A stretch of 64,000 nucleotides of DNA from Thermothielavioides terrestris NRRL 8126 (lineage: Eukaryota > Ascomycota > Sordariomycetes > Sordariales > Chaetomiaceae). A model generated the notes under the pieces. That model saw nothing but the letters and a program-made list of their open reading frames with translations, was not told the origin of the DNA and ran no database searches. The position numbers were made by a program, and so were the translations under genes. Positions 1-11,394 of the stretch are shown piece by piece; within the stretch, counting starts at the first letter, position 1; every line of letters begins with the position of its first letter. The DNA lies in assembly GCF_000226115.1 (NCBI RefSeq), contig NC_016458.1, positions 8,785,501 to 8,849,500 of the forward strand, given 5' to 3'.

Positions 1-381
1 GGACGACCAAAAGCAAATGTTCGAAAAGGGCAACCAGGACATGCTCCGACACCTCGAGAGCACCCTCGACAAAGTCAGGTAGGACTCCGTCGGTCAAAGA
101 TCGCCAGGTTATCGCTTTTGGTTGACCTGACCCCGCGCAGGACGGCCGAGAACTCCCTCATTGAAATTGCCGAGCTTCAGAACCTGCTCGTCAGTAATCT
201 TGCCACGCAATCGGCACACATTGACCAGTTGGTTGCGGATTCGCTCGAGACCACCGAGGGCATCGGCAAGGGGAACAAAGAGCTGAAGAAGAGCGCAGGG
301 AGAGCCAGCCCGGCCCGATACACCTTCTTTGCCGCTGCTGGGCTCTGCACTGTTCTGATTCTTTGGGACCTGATTATCTAG
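1..381 (+). CDS. ufe1: Syntaxin-18/Ufe1-type ER t-SNARE, 3' end only
   Basis: Partial gene running in from the left edge. Exon 2..78, a 62-bp intron (79-140, GTAGGA...GCAG with a CTGAC branch-like motif), then exon 141..381 ending in TAG. Visible protein: a helical stretch, a SNARE heptad region around IAELQNLLVSNLATQSAHID with a candidate zero-layer Gln in TQSAHID, a basic linker, then one C-terminal membrane anchor (YTFFAAAGLCTVLILWDLII) with almost no lumenal tail. This layout matches the Ufe1/syntaxin-18 Qa-SNARE, which acts at the ER in retrograde Golgi-to-ER fusion. The family call is from memory of the SNARE/anchor pattern; another Q-SNARE is possible but less likely. The N-terminal regulatory domain lies outside the window. 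Confidence 0.8.
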   Translation, partial: GRPKANVRKGQPGHAPTPREHPRQSQVGLRRSKIARLSLLVDLTPRRTAENSLIEIAELQNLLVSNLATQSAHIDQLVADSLETTEGIGKGNKELKKSAGRASPARYTFFAAAGLCTVLILWDLII

Positions 382-1149
382 GGGGCAGCGCTGCGATGGG
401 CTGCCGAAGCTGAACCTGGGAAGTGTCTGCCCAACGGAGTTTCCCACACAATAGCCAAATATACACCGCAGCAAGACAGGAGTTAGCCTGGTGATGTGCA
501 CACATTTAGCGGAATGTGGCTCTGGAGGGAATAGCTCCGTAAGTTAAGTTGATTGCCTCACGCTTTTCCTTTCACGTGCAAAGTTGTTCTCCCGTTTACT
601 GCATAACTTCCTAGTTATTCCTTAAGTCTGTTGGCGCGTAAAACCGGTTTGGGGGCCAATGATAAAATACGACGGAGGGCTGCCGAAGTGGCAGGTCCAT
701 TCCTCGCTCGGCTCACTCAGGTTGGAGCTGCGCGTTTTCTCACACGGTGCCGCCCGCGGACGGATCCGTCAAGAGTAACGGCCAGGGGCTGTGCCTTAAC
801 AGGGCCTGCTAGCTCCGTTCTGAGCCCCTTGCCTGAAGGCCCCACCACCTACCAAGCGAGGCAAGGTACCCGCTGCATCCGTTGCATCCGTTTCTGCCAG
901 GGGTTAACGTTAGTAACTTAGAATCACACAGTAGTGCACAGTACCGTGTATACACACCTAAGATTCCTGCGCCGCGGCCCTCGCGGACGCCGGCTCTCCC
1001 GGCCTAGCACATGCCAACTCAGTCAAGCTGGCCCGCTCGGTGCGTGGCTCGGATACGATACTGCGCGCTGCTACAAGTTGTGGCCGCGCAGCGAAGAACA
1101 CCCCGCCGATGAGAATTGCAGCGGCAGAGCACGATCACGACGACGATAA
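382..1149. other. Intergenic, 3' UTR of SNARE and promoter of sphingoid base kinase
   Basis: 768 bp between two plus-strand genes. Short open frames are present but none resembles a known protein or has a good start context. No tRNA, repeat or clear TATA box was recognised. Confidence 0.5.
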
Positions 1150-3027
1150 ATGAACCCCGACGCGCCTGCCGGCCCGGCAAAGCCGGACCGGCCGCGGACT
1201 CCGGTGAGCGATGCTGAAGCAGCTCGCGCTGGAGGCGATCAGGTGCTCGTTTTGTCTCCGGGGGTGACCCTCACCCTCGGGCCCGATGCTCTGCTCTTGT
1301 CTGGTAGGGCCTCCATGCCAGCGATGCAATAGGGACTTCCGTGGGATTTCCTGGCTAACGCGTCTCCCGTGAATGCTACCAACGCAGGCCAGCTTGCAAC
1401 CAAGCCCGATCGCTCGTGTCTTTGCATTGCGCTCCCAGGTGAGACCGCCCCAGGCATCGAGACCTGGGCGTGTTGGGGCCGTTGCTGAAGCTATTCCCAG
1501 GGTCTCGTGGCACGCCAAGCAGCATTCCTTATTACAACGTCCTCTGGGCCGAAATCACCGGCGACCGGAGGTGGCTCCGGATTGACTATGCAGACCAGAC
1601 GCAGCCGCATCATGTAGAAGTCCGCAGTGCCAAATTCGCTATTCCCGAGCTACCTATCGAGCAGGCCACCCCCGGCGCGGGCGACCAGGTGGCCTCGTGG
1701 GTCGAGCAGCTCCTGGACCGCGCATACCGCGGGTCGGCCCGCTGCAAACGTGCCTGGGTTCTCGTGAACCCACACGCCGGCCCTGGCGGGGCCGACAGGA
1801 TCTGGCAGGACGACGTTCGGCCGATCTTTGAGGCAGCACGGATGCCCCTGACCGTCGTGCGCACCAGCTACTCCGGCCAGGCGGTCGACTTGGCCCGCGA
1901 GTTGGACATTGACAACTATGACATCGCCGTCCCCTGCTCGGGAGATGGGCTGCCCCACGAGGTGTTCAACGGTCTTGCCAAGCGTCCGGACGCCCGCCGC
2001 GCCTTGTCCAAGATAGCTGTGTGCCACATTCCCTGCGGGTCTGGCAACGCCATGAGCTGCAACTTGTATGGCACCCACCGGCCGAGCTTGGCGGCGCTGG
2101 CTATCGTCAAGGGTGTGCCGACGCCGCTGGATTTGGTCAGCGTCACGCACGGGGACCAGCGGACCATCAGCTTCCTCAGCCAGGCGCTGGGCCTGATTGC
2201 GGAGGTGGACCTGGGCACTGAGAATCTGCGGTGGATGGGCGCCACGCGTTTCACGTTTGGCTTCCTCAAATTAGTCATGCAGCGGAAGACATACCCGTGC
2301 GACATTGCCGTCAAAGTCGAGATTGACGACAAGGAGGAGGTGAAAAGGCACTATCGGCAGCGGGTGGCACAGCCCGGGCGGGAAGTTTCAAAAACTGGCG
2401 AGCAACCTCAGGGACCCGCGGACAAACAGTCCAGTGTCTCGTCCTCGGCAGCCGACGCTACGGATCGTCCGGACAGTGATGACAGTCTCGGGCTTCCACC
2501 CTTGAAATATGGAACGGTCATGGATAAGCTGCCCGAGGGCTGGGAGCTCATCCGTCATGAGAAGCTCGGTAGCTTCTACTGTGGCAACGTAAGTAGTCTG
2601 GGCGAATAGCCGCGAGCCTCTCCCGCCTCTTGATCCTATCTCACTCATCATTGTGTAGATGGCCTACATGGCGCCGGACGCCAATTTCTTCTCGGCGGCG
2701 CTTGCCAACGACGGCTTCATGGACCTTATCACGACTGATGGCGACATATCGCCCTTGAAGTCCATCGGGCTACAGCTGGCCGTCGAATCGGGCCACTTCT
2801 TCGACAGTCCGCTCGTGTCGTACCGCAAGGTGTCCGCCTTCCGCATCATTCCGCGCAACCAAGAAACGGGCTACATCAGCATCGACGGTGAGGCCATCCC
2901 CTTCGGCCCAATCCAGGCCGAAGTCCACCAGGGCCTCGGCCTTACTCTGTCCAAGAGAGGCGCGTTCGAGGCACCGGGCCCACTGAACTGGGACACCGTG
3001 ACTACCAGTGAACGGCTTTTGGCCTAG
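1150..3027 (+). CDS. Sphingoid long-chain-base kinase (Lcb4/Lcb5 family)
   Basis: Phosphorylates sphingoid bases (sphinganine, phytosphingosine) to their 1-phosphates, at membranes. Model: exons 1150-1303, 1388-1438, 1501-2588 and 2659-3027; introns 1304-1387, 1439-1500 (GTGAGA...CCCAG) and 2589-2658 (GTAAGT...GTGTAG); total 553 aa, all phases consistent. The diacylglycerol-kinase catalytic fold is visible: the phosphate-binding NPHAGPGG at about residues 158-165, the catalytic SGDGLPHEVFNG at about 215 (SGDG rather than GGDG is normal for this family), and PCGSGNAM at about 246. The C-terminal exon carries DGFMDLI and a closing ISIDGE beta motif. A low-complexity Gln/Ser/Asp insertion lies at about residues 370-425. 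The tiny 51-nt second exon supplies a Cys-containing segment (SCLCIALPG) where relatives have a CCG-like stretch; its boundaries are the least certain part. Confidence 0.88.
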
Positions 3028-3441
3028 CAGTGTTCTTGGAAATGCCCGTTAAACAAACATCCTGCCAGGTGATTGCTTGGTGACGTTTGTACCGTTTCTC
3101 GGTCCGACCTGCCAGGGCCTACCGCGGAGTTGATCAGTGGCATAATTTCGCATGATAGGTGTCTTCGCTGGGTTGGACAATGCCTATCCCAGTGAGCCCT
3201 TCGCCCTTCGGACGGATAATGAGTTGAGTGGGAGCTAGAGTTGATTCAGCAAATCTTGGTTGAACATTCCGCGCCGCACGCCCTAGACATGGTAGATGGT
3301 ATGTGATTTGTATAATAGACAATTCGCCCGTGTCGTTCAATGCATCAACTTAATCAGAAACTTCACCCGAAATACGTCAGACGTGGTACACGCAGAACGG
3401 GCATTCATCACGCACACTCCTTAGATTTCTAAGATGAGTCT
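3028..3441. other. Convergent 3' intergenic region
   Basis: 414 bp between the converging sphingoid base kinase and rrp1 genes, presumably both 3' UTRs. No further coding or repeat signal seen. Confidence 0.5.
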
Positions 3442-4350
3442 TCAATCATCAAATCCGTCCCAGCTTCCACCGTCCCCCTGATCTTCTTCCGTATTTCCAT
3501 TCTCTCGAGCCTCCCCCCTTGGTTTCCTATTCGCTGGGAGGCGATCGTCGGCAAGCGATTCTTTTGATCTGGCCCGCACAGCCGGGCTCGTTGTCGCCTG
3601 CTCGAGAGCGTCTATCTGCTCCGAAATTCTCTGGATGATCTCCTGCGCTGCCTCGTCGCCATCCTCGAGCAAGCCGGCCTTCTCCGCCTCGTCGACCCAA
3701 ATGTCCAAGACGTGTAGCCTCAAGCCGACAGCAATCTTCTGTGATATTTGGCCGTCCCCCTCCAAGGTCTGCTCTATCCGCGCCTCCTCCTCAAGCGCAA
3801 ACGGCCACTCGCCCAGCAGGCCCAGCACGTCGTCCACCCTGCTCGCATCCCAAGCCGAGCCGCCCTTGGCCGCGCTCCCGCCGTCCTTCCGCATCCACTT
3901 GAACCCAGCCCCGACCACCCTTCTCACGAGCAGCAGGAATTTCTCCATCCGCAGCACGTCGATGCCCGTCCATTCACGCGACATGGTGGCCCAGAAACCG
4001 CGGAGCCAGGGCGCGGCGGCTTCGCGCGGAAGCACATAGATGAGGTCGGCCAGCTCGTTGCAGAGGTTCTGTTGCGGAATGGCCCGGTCACACATCCACA
4101 GCGCGTAGAAGAGGCCCTTCCAGAGTTTGAGGATGTCGAGCGGCGTGAGCGCCGAGGCGACTTGTCGGGCAGAAAGGAAGGCACGCAACGACGAGAGGGC
4201 CGAGGTGCGGATTTTGCGGTCTGTGAAGCGGAGAACGTTAGCGAGGGGAAATAGGATTGCGTAGCCAAAGTAAGGTCGGTCGCCTGCAGGCTGAAACGCA
4301 CCGCTCGAGGCGAGATTCTTTATAAAGGGCATGCTCTGCTGGGTCGCCAT
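3442..4350 (-). CDS. rrp1: Ribosomal RNA processing protein Rrp1/Nop52
   Basis: Nucleolar factor of 60S ribosomal subunit and 27S pre-rRNA processing. Exon 1 4302-4350, an 81-bp intron 4221-4301 (GTGCGT...TTCACAG), exon 2 3442-4220; 275 aa, close to the yeast protein of about 278 aa. The intron is a multiple of three and stop-free, so an unspliced reading would add 27 residues. Splicing restores the family's N-terminal motif MPFIKNLASSDRKIR by joining G to AC as Asp. Other family hallmarks: LDILKLWKGLFYALWMCD, IPQQNL, FWATMSREWTGIDVLRMEKF and a conserved core ending near DEAEKAGLL. The tail after about residue 215 is acidic, low-complexity and ends DGFDD. It diverges from the aminotransferase gene across a 1.6-kb shared upstream region. 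Confidence 0.9.
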   Translation of the reverse strand: MATQQSMPFIKNLASSGAFQPAGDRPYFGYAILFPLANVLRFTDRKIRTSALSSLRAFLSARQVASALTPLDILKLWKGLFYALWMCDRAIPQQNLCNELADLIYVLPREAAAPWLRGFWATMSREWTGIDVLRMEKFLLLVRRVVGAGFKWMRKDGGSAAKGGSAWDASRVDDVLGLLGEWPFALEEEARIEQTLEGDGQISQKIAVGLRLHVLDIWVDEAEKAGLLEDGDEAAQEIIQRISEQIDALEQATTSPAVRARSKESLADDRLPANRKPRGEARENGNTEEDQGDGGSWDGFDD

Positions 4351-5939
4351 TTCTGTCGATGTTGGCTCGGGGGACGTGAACGAATTAAGATGCCTGGAGT
4401 CTCGTTTTCGGTTCTTACGAGGGCCGAACTTGGAACAAATTTGGAAGGACGAAAGGCTGAGGCGGAAGCTGGCGAGGATCCCGTGCTGCTTGATACCGAG
4501 GGCGACGAGGTCGCAAGATGCTGAAATCTTGTCCGCCCGGCAGAAAGTGTTCCTCTTGGCGTGGGGCGCCAGTTACTGGTACATACCTTCAGGTAGGTAC
4601 CTGAGTTAGAGCATCGGTAGTCTGTAACGGTATCTTACGGCGGAGCTATTATTACGGAGCACCGCGAATATTCTGAGGCCCTCGTTACAGGTAACTGACT
4701 TACCTCTTATGTTCCCGTCGTTTACTTTGTAAGTCACCAAGCCATCGCGTTCAACCTGCATTTTCGGCAGACTTAGAGGCGACGGCGCTCAGATTCTTGG
4801 ACGAAGGCAGCCCTGAGAATGCTAGCTATATGCACAGGAGACGTTAGTAGTTGCCTAAGATCGCTGCTCTGTGTCTTCCAGGTTGGCAAGGAACGCCCAG
4901 TTTTAGGTTCACGGCTCGCTCACGAGACTGAAGGGAGGAAATTTGGGGGATCGCCCTCGGGTCCGCCCGCCCGATTATCCAGCGACCCAGTACTGTGGTA
5001 TCGAATTTACCCGCCAATTTTCATGCAAGTGCGCTTCCCGTCTGCTGTGCTGACCTTAACTTTCATAATCTACGGCTCTGGGTTGTTAATTGATACCTTG
5101 AGTACACTAGACACGTTAACTCTCGAGTTTAGGTGTCCACCGCGGTGCGCTCGAGTCCCGGAGGGTAACTTGGGCCGTGGGGTAAGTACCGAGCTGAGTT
5201 ACACGATGGATGAAGAACGACTCTCGATACGGACGTGAATCCCGAGACTTTCCGCCTGTCCTGTGGTCGTGACATCACTCACGTAATGTACTGTCGTGTA
5301 GCGCGGCCCTCTACAATGGATGAAGACCTAGGCTGATGATCTCCGCCCCGAAGTCCCACAACTTGGGGCGTACCTCGTAGTTACCCCAGACTTGGGCCGG
5401 CGCGTGTTATCCACGCGGTTTGGCGCAGGACGTTGCCTCGGCGTAGTTCGGTCTTCCACGGCATCCGGCTTCACATGCTTGACGACGGATGCCATTTGAC
5501 TGGTGTACATACATACAAGGAGGCTCCGTCTTCCCTCCACTTTGCTTCTGGGTTTGCTCAACTCAACTCTGCAACATCGTTGCACCTGTATGACTCTTTG
5601 GCCTAAGTGCCTGATTTGCACCTCGAGTCGAACGATTTCCATCGTGAGTCGCGCGAGCACTTGCACTGCGATCTGAGTCTCTCGGTTCATCGCCCTGGTC
5701 CTCGACCTGCCCGAGTACCATACCTTACTGAGACGGTCAGTCCAAGACAGTGAGAGTGGCTGTGCAGGCAGCTTTTCTGTTAACGAATCGCTGCAAACCA
5801 GCCAGCAACCCGTCCGCTGTCGGTTGTCCGGGTGCTCCCACTGGAGCGGTTGTAGCGTCACACCTAACGTAACTAGCGCAGGGGAAGGAAGGAACGGGAC
5901 CGGAAGCGCCCCAGAAACGCACCACCAGCCGCGCTTAAA
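4351..5939. other. Divergent upstream region of rrp1 and aspartate aminotransferase
   Basis: 1.59 kb with no recognisable gene. Open frames at about 4819-5238 (+) and 5328-5861 (-) do not resemble any family I know and look incidental. It holds the palindromic CAGGTAGGTACCTG at about 4593, one of several TACCTA/TAGGTA motifs scattered through intergenic DNA here. Confidence 0.45.
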
Positions 5940-7574
5940 ATGAGCGACTCACCTCGTCATCGCCGCACCCCGTCTTCCTCGTCACCACCTTCCCTCCGTT
6001 CGTCCCCAATCTCTCGACTCCAGCGCATTGCAAACCACATGGCGCCGGCGTCCACAACACGCTTCCCCGCGGAGGTGGTTCCTCAGGCCCCTGAGGACCC
6101 CCTCTTTGGGCTGATGCGAGCATACAAGGCCGACCCAAGTCCAAACAAGGTTGATCTGGTGCGTCGCAGCCCTGGCCGCCGAACTGTTTTGCCTTCGCCC
6201 TTCCCCAAACGTTTGCCGCTGACCTGTTTGTCTCCAGGGAATTGGCGCGTACCGCGACGACAACGCAAAGCCCTGGATCTTGCCAGTGGTCAAAAAGGTT
6301 GGCAATCATTTCATTGCAGCCTCCGCCATCGGTTGATCAGGTCCCTTGCCCAGCTTCCAGCAGTTTTCAGCAGCTTGGTGGGGTGGTGGCCTGTTTACCC
6401 GCCCCGCCATGGCGGGCGCATTCTGCCCAGTTACCCCTCCCCCGCACGAACGAGCTTCACCGCAGACAGCTGCTAATCCCGCGGGATGCGCCAGGCCGAC
6501 GAAATCCTGCGCAACGACCCAGAAGCGAACCACGAATACCTCCCCATTGCCGGGCTTGCGTCGCTCACCAGCAAAGCCGCCGATCTGCTGCTCGGGAACT
6601 CGGCGCCCGCCGTCGCCGAGAAGCGCGTCGCCTCCGTACAGACCATCTCGGGCACTGGCGCCGTTCACTTGGGTGCCCTCTTCCTTGCCAAGTTCTACAA
6701 AATCAATGGCGCCAACCGGACCGTCTACCTTAGCAACCCGACCTGGGCGAACCACCACCAAATATTTACAAATGTCGGCCTGCCGATCGCCAGCTACCCG
6801 TATTTCAACAAGGAGACCAAGGGGCTGGATATCGACGGGATGAAGGCGGCGCTCGCGGAGGCGCCGGACGGCAGCGTCATCCTCCTGCACGCTTGCGCGC
6901 ACAACCCGACTGGCGTTGACCCCTCTCTGGAGCAGTGGGGCGAGATTGCCTCGTTGATGAAGGCGAAGGGCCACTTCCCCTTTTTCGATACCGCCTATCA
7001 GGGCTTCGCCTCGGGCGACCTGGACCGCGATGCCGGCGCCATCCGGCTGTTTGTTCAGATGGGCTTCGAGTTGGTGATCGCGCAGTCGTTTGCCAAGAAC
7101 TTCGGCTTGTACGGCGAGCGCGCCGGCTGCTTCCACTATGTGGCCGCTCCGTCCCCTGAAGCCGCCGAGATCACGACGCGCGTGGCCTCGCAGCTTGCCA
7201 TCCTGCAGCGCTCCGAGATCAGCAACCCGCCCCTTTACGGCGCCCGCATTGCATCTATCGTCCTCAACGACCCAGCGCTGTTTGCCGAGTGGCAAGAGAA
7301 CCTCCGTACCATGTCGGGTCGCATCATCGACATGCGCAAGAAGCTGCGGGGCAAGCTCGAGGAGCTGGGAACTCCCGGCCAGTGGAACCACATCACGGAT
7401 CAGATCGGCATGTTCAGCTTCACGGGGCTCAGCGAGGCTCAGGTCCTCAAGCTGCGGTCCGACTACCACATCTACATGACCAAGAATGGGCGGATCAGCA
7501 TGGCAGGCCTGAACTCGAGGAATGTGGACTACGTTGCCACGGCTGTGGATAGAGTGGTCCGCGAGGTTCAGTAA
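5940..7574 (+). CDS. Aspartate aminotransferase (class I PLP-dependent)
   Basis: Interconverts aspartate + 2-oxoglutarate and oxaloacetate + glutamate. Exons 5940-6158, 6238-6297 (60 nt) and 6495-7574; introns 6159-6237 and 6298-6494. From the first ATG the product is 452 aa. An in-frame ATG at 6039 gives 419 aa, the usual length of cytosolic enzymes starting MAPASTTRF. The extra 33 residues are Ser/Arg/Pro-rich and basic with no acidic residue after Asp3, so a weak targeting extension is possible. The upstream ATG has A at -3, the inner one C. Catalytic features: SFAKNFGLYGERAG with the PLP Lys at residue 294 (261 in the short form), HNPTGVD, and FFDTAYQGFASGD with the Asp and Tyr that contact the cofactor. 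The C-terminal MTKNGRISMAGLN carries the substrate-binding Arg. All key residues are present. Confidence 0.93.
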
Positions 7575-8258
7575 AGCCTTGCTTCGTTGCGAAGCACAGC
7601 CGAGCCGATCCTAGCATTGGCGAATGGAAGACACACTATGAGGTCACGGGTTTCTATATGGCAAATGTGGTTCGATCTGGCGCAGTAGCGTGCGATGGCA
7701 TAAAGGGGGAAAAATTGCTGTCCTTGGTTTTCGATCATGTGTTTTCAACCTCGAGATGCGCTGATATAGGACCACTCACCTCTGGCTACCTCGATCCCAA
7801 GGGAACCTTGGATGATCCGCAGCTGTACATAGGAATAAAGCGTGAAATGGCCTGTTGGTACGTTGCAAGAACACGGGATACAGACATGATCACGATATTC
7901 TCGTTGTCTCAAGCTTGGTAGCTGAGCGCGAGCACATATTTGGGCAAGCAACAGAAACACAAGACCCGGAGCCCTTTTTCTTCCCACTCGACCAACCACA
8001 CCCGTCCATGCACCCGGTCTACGTGACTGTACTGTTCATACAATATCACCGTCTTTTGTTTCTATATGTCAACCTGATGCGGACACGCCGTCTCCGCTAG
8101 TCCCTTTAATACCGAGGAACGGCCGGAAAAAGAGACCGCGGCCGATGCAGGACCGAGAGCTCGGTCACTCGCTGGCGCCAACGATAATCGCCATGTTCCC
8201 AGCTATTGCCCTGTCCAATAATCGAGCTGCTGAGAAGCGAGGGGGGTCCCGTGGCTAT
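7575..8258. other. Convergent 3' intergenic region
   Basis: 684 bp between the converging aminotransferase and nat1 genes. No extra gene, repeat or RNA recognised. Confidence 0.5.
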
Positions 8259-10604
8259 CTAAGCCCCGGGGACCTCAGCGAGCTCCGTCTCGATGACCCC
8301 CTTGACCTTGGGAGCCAACGAATCCATCGCACCGTCCAGGACCTTTCGCAACCTGGCCGCCTGCTCCAGGACCCGGGTGTGGCCTCTGTCGATAGCCACC
8401 GCTGCCTTCAAGCACCGCAAGGCCAAAAGGTATTTCTCTGCCAACAATCATTAGCTTGGGTGCCAATAAGAGGAAACTTGGGTCGTCGAGGGAGGCGTAC
8501 TCCTGCGGACGAAGACTTCAAATCCAGCAAACTGGCCCTCAATGTTCCTGGGGCTGAACTGGAGCAAGGGCCACAAGAACTTCATGGCGTCGCCGAGTGG
8601 ATCCGTAGTCGCCGCCAACTTCACTCCGTTCGGGTCCTCGTCTTTCTTCTTCGCCTCCTCGCCGTCCTTGCCCTTCTGGGCGCCGGCTTTGTTCGGATCC
8701 TGTTTGGCAGCCTTCTCGGCAGCCTCGCGCTCCGCCTTTTGCGCCTCCTTCTTGGCCTTCTTGGCCGCCTTCTTTCGCTCCGCGGCGTCCTCGCCGTTCG
8801 CTTGGCCTGCCTCAACGCCGTTGGTGCCGTTCTGGGGCTTGTCGTGCATCGATAGGTAGAGGTTCACGGCATTGAGGGCGGCCCGGAAGTAGAAGGGATG
8901 TTCGCGCAGCCGGTCCTCCCAGCGAATCAGGTCGATATACGCGCGGATCTGGCCCTTCCGCAGGGAGAAGCTGTGGAAGTCAAACTGGTCCTCCTGCCAG
9001 GTGTCGAAGATGTTGAACACGGTGTGATAGCGCTTGAGTGCCAGGCCTAGGTTGCCCCGTCGTTGCCATGCCTCGCCATCCTCGGTCAGGAACCAGACGC
9101 ACTGCATGTCCACCAGATCGGCAAGCGGACCGCCGACTGTCTCTGCCCGGGTGAACAAGCCCATTGTCGCCAGGGCCTTCTCGTTCTCGTTGTTCCGCAG
9201 CTGATACTTGGCAGCCTTGGAGTTGATATAGCGATCTTTGGTGTCGAGCGAGCGAGCGTGGTCCATCGCTTCCGCAGCCCTTGCGATCTCGCCCTGGTGC
9301 TTGAATATCCTGGCTCTTGTCATGTGGAAGTCCACACTTTTGGGATCCAACTCGATCGCCTTCTCAACGTACTCCATCGCCCTAGCGAGGTCGCGTGACA
9401 GGTAGTAATCGTAATGTTGCGCCAAGAAGTAAAGAGCCGCCCCTTCACCCTTGGAGCTGTCTCCGTTCGCCTGGTCCCGAGCGACTGAGCCGCCGCGCAG
9501 CTCTTCCAGATATTCCCGGGCAAGGGCGGGTAGTATATCCTTCTTGGACGCGTCCGAGTACAGATGCTTTACGTTGGCAAACGTCGACGGAACCCCCTTG
9601 TCAAACATGAGAGTCAAGTACTCTTTGGCGGTCGAGCGGAAGAAGTCCCCTGGAACTCTTGGTCAGCGACAGGCGGCCTCCAGAGGTCACGTATACGCAC
9701 CAGACAGGAAATCGAGAGGGAGACGCCGCGCAGCGTCGCAGCGAGGATATTTGGCGGCATACTCGTCGTAGACGGCCTTCTGGGCAGCCTCGGCTACAGC
9801 GGGGATGCCCAGAGAGTTAATCAGGCCCTTGTAGTACTCTGGATGTTCCGGATTCCTATCCAGCAGAGCCCGATACGCCTTGGCGGCCTCCTGTTTCCGG
9901 CCAAGTTGCGCGAGGTAGCGGGCCCGGAGCTCCATCACAGCCAGCCGATCGAGGCAGTTCTTGCAGTCCGTCTCCAGATGTTCCAGCGCCCGCTCGATGT
10001 CACCCATCTCGGCAATGATGGTGTTCTTGTAGAGCAGCGCTTCCGAGTTCTCGAAGTCAGTCCTCAGCGGAGTGGTCGTAACGGATTTCTCGTAGGTGGT
10101 GAGGATGTTCTCGGCCTGCCGAAGGTTGCCGTCAAGGTGGTAGGCAATGGCGAGGGCGGTCCAGTTCTGGCGCAGCTGTGGTCTCGCCTTGAGCATGGCA
10201 AGTCTGCTCTGGATGTAGCCCTGGTAGTCGCGCATCTGGATCTGCAGCACGGCCAGGTCCCTCTGGATCTGGTGCGAATCCGGCTCGAGCTTCAGGGCGA
10301 ACTTGTAGGCCTTGATGGCCTCGTCGAAGTTCTTGTTGGTCCGGTAGAGGATGCCGTAGACATGCCAGCATATGTACGACTTCATGTCAATCGTCAGCGC
10401 CTCCTTGGCGAGGGCAAATGCCTCCTCGGTCTTGCCCTGGGCGTTGAGGATCAACGCCTTCATTGACATGGTGTCCCCATGCTTGGGATTTCGCTTCAGG
10501 ATCTGCTCAGCGGCTTTCAGGCCGCGCTTGTACTGTTTATCCTCATAGTAGCGGATGACGGTCCGAAAGAGGTTGGCCTCCCTCGTGCTGAGTGTCTGCG
10601 GCAT
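8259..10604 (-). CDS. nat1: NatA N-terminal acetyltransferase auxiliary subunit (Nat1/Naa15)
   Basis: Ribosome-anchoring scaffold of NatA, the complex (with catalytic Ard1/Naa10) that acetylates nascent N-termini after Met removal. Exons 9701-10604, 8501-9649 and 8259-8437; introns 9650-9700 (51 bp, GTGCGT...TTCCAG) and 8438-8500 (GTACGC...GGCAG); 743 aa. The start MPQTLSTREANLFRTVIRYY matches the family; an in-frame upstream extension is not needed. Tandem TPR-like helical pairs run through the protein, for example YYEDKQYKRGLKAAEQIL, KNPKHGDT-like turns, ICWHVYGILYRTNKNFDEAI, and DPKSVDFHMTRARIFKHQGE. A strongly Lys/Ala/Glu-rich segment spans about residues 592-638 (KKAAKKAKKEAQKAEREAAE), a usual feature before the C-terminal TPRs. 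The last exon closes the KKYLLALRCLKAA motif. Positive and negative charges are balanced in the linker; no lesion seen. Confidence 0.92.
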
Positions 10605-11394
10605 CTGGTTCGAACTCGCGGGGCTGCGCCGCGGGAGGTGGTCAGATTGGGAGGTGGAGGGACACCTGAGCGTGTGCAAGAGTGTGCTCGAGCAACAAGA
10701 GGCTGGATCGAAACGGAAGGGAACTCGTGTTCGTCCGCTGGCGAGGGAGACGTGTCTGCGGTTTACCTAAGGTACATGCACCTAGGTAAAGGTAAGGCAG
10801 GCAGCTTTTAAAAAGTCCAAGCCAGGCAGGTGCAGCCAGAGCAGGGTCAAGAGCGAACAAGGAAATCCGACGGCCAGCTCAGATTAGAGGTTACGGGCGG
10901 GTCGCGCGATGGCCGCGGTTTCTCGCGGTGTGTGTTCGCTCGTGGGATTTGCTGGTGCACATGAGCTGCAGTCTCTCTGCAGATTGCGGCGAAATAAAGT
11001 GGGATTGACGAAGCCCGGGCGTTGAGGTTAGCCCCACCATTGAGCCGGGCTCGGACCTCTCAGCGCAGGCCCGCCAAGCCACTGCACATGCCCCCAGTTC
11101 AACTGACGCTCTGCGAATAACAACTGGAATATTCACCTTACCTACAAGTTAGCTACCTGGGTGAATGTACCGTATGTACGCATCATTAACACTACTTAAG
11201 TAAGGTAGTTGGTGGGCACAAGTTTACTCCCTTCCGATCTCTGCCAATCCAAAGCGCGTGGTCGAGGGAACAATTGAGGGACGAATGGGCCGCGGTGGTT
11301 CGACGCGGTGCTTGTAACTCGATATGCAAAGATCTCGCTGGCTGGATATCGTACACGGAGAGTACACGGAGAGTACACGGGCAAACGGCAGCCT
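10605..11394. other. Upstream region of nat1 and 3' region of cid2-like gene
   Basis: 790 bp. It has TACCTA/TAGGTA-rich stretches near 10765-10795 and 11135-11215, and a small tandem repeat near 11351. No gene recognised. Confidence 0.45.
11351..11380. repeat. Short tandem repeat, 11-bp unit x 2.7
   Basis: The unit GTACACGGAGA is repeated directly, with a third partial copy, just downstream of the cid2-like stop codon. Probably replication slippage in the 3' UTR; no function inferred. Confidence 0.85.

Noticed and set aside
4221..4301. 27 extra residues in Rrp1 as a real insertion
   Set aside because: Good donor and acceptor sites flank it and its removal restores the conserved NLASSDRKIR motif.
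4819..5238. 139-codon plus-strand open frame in the rrp1/aminotransferase upstream region
   Set aside because: No recognisable family, no splice pattern, and it sits in a probable divergent promoter.
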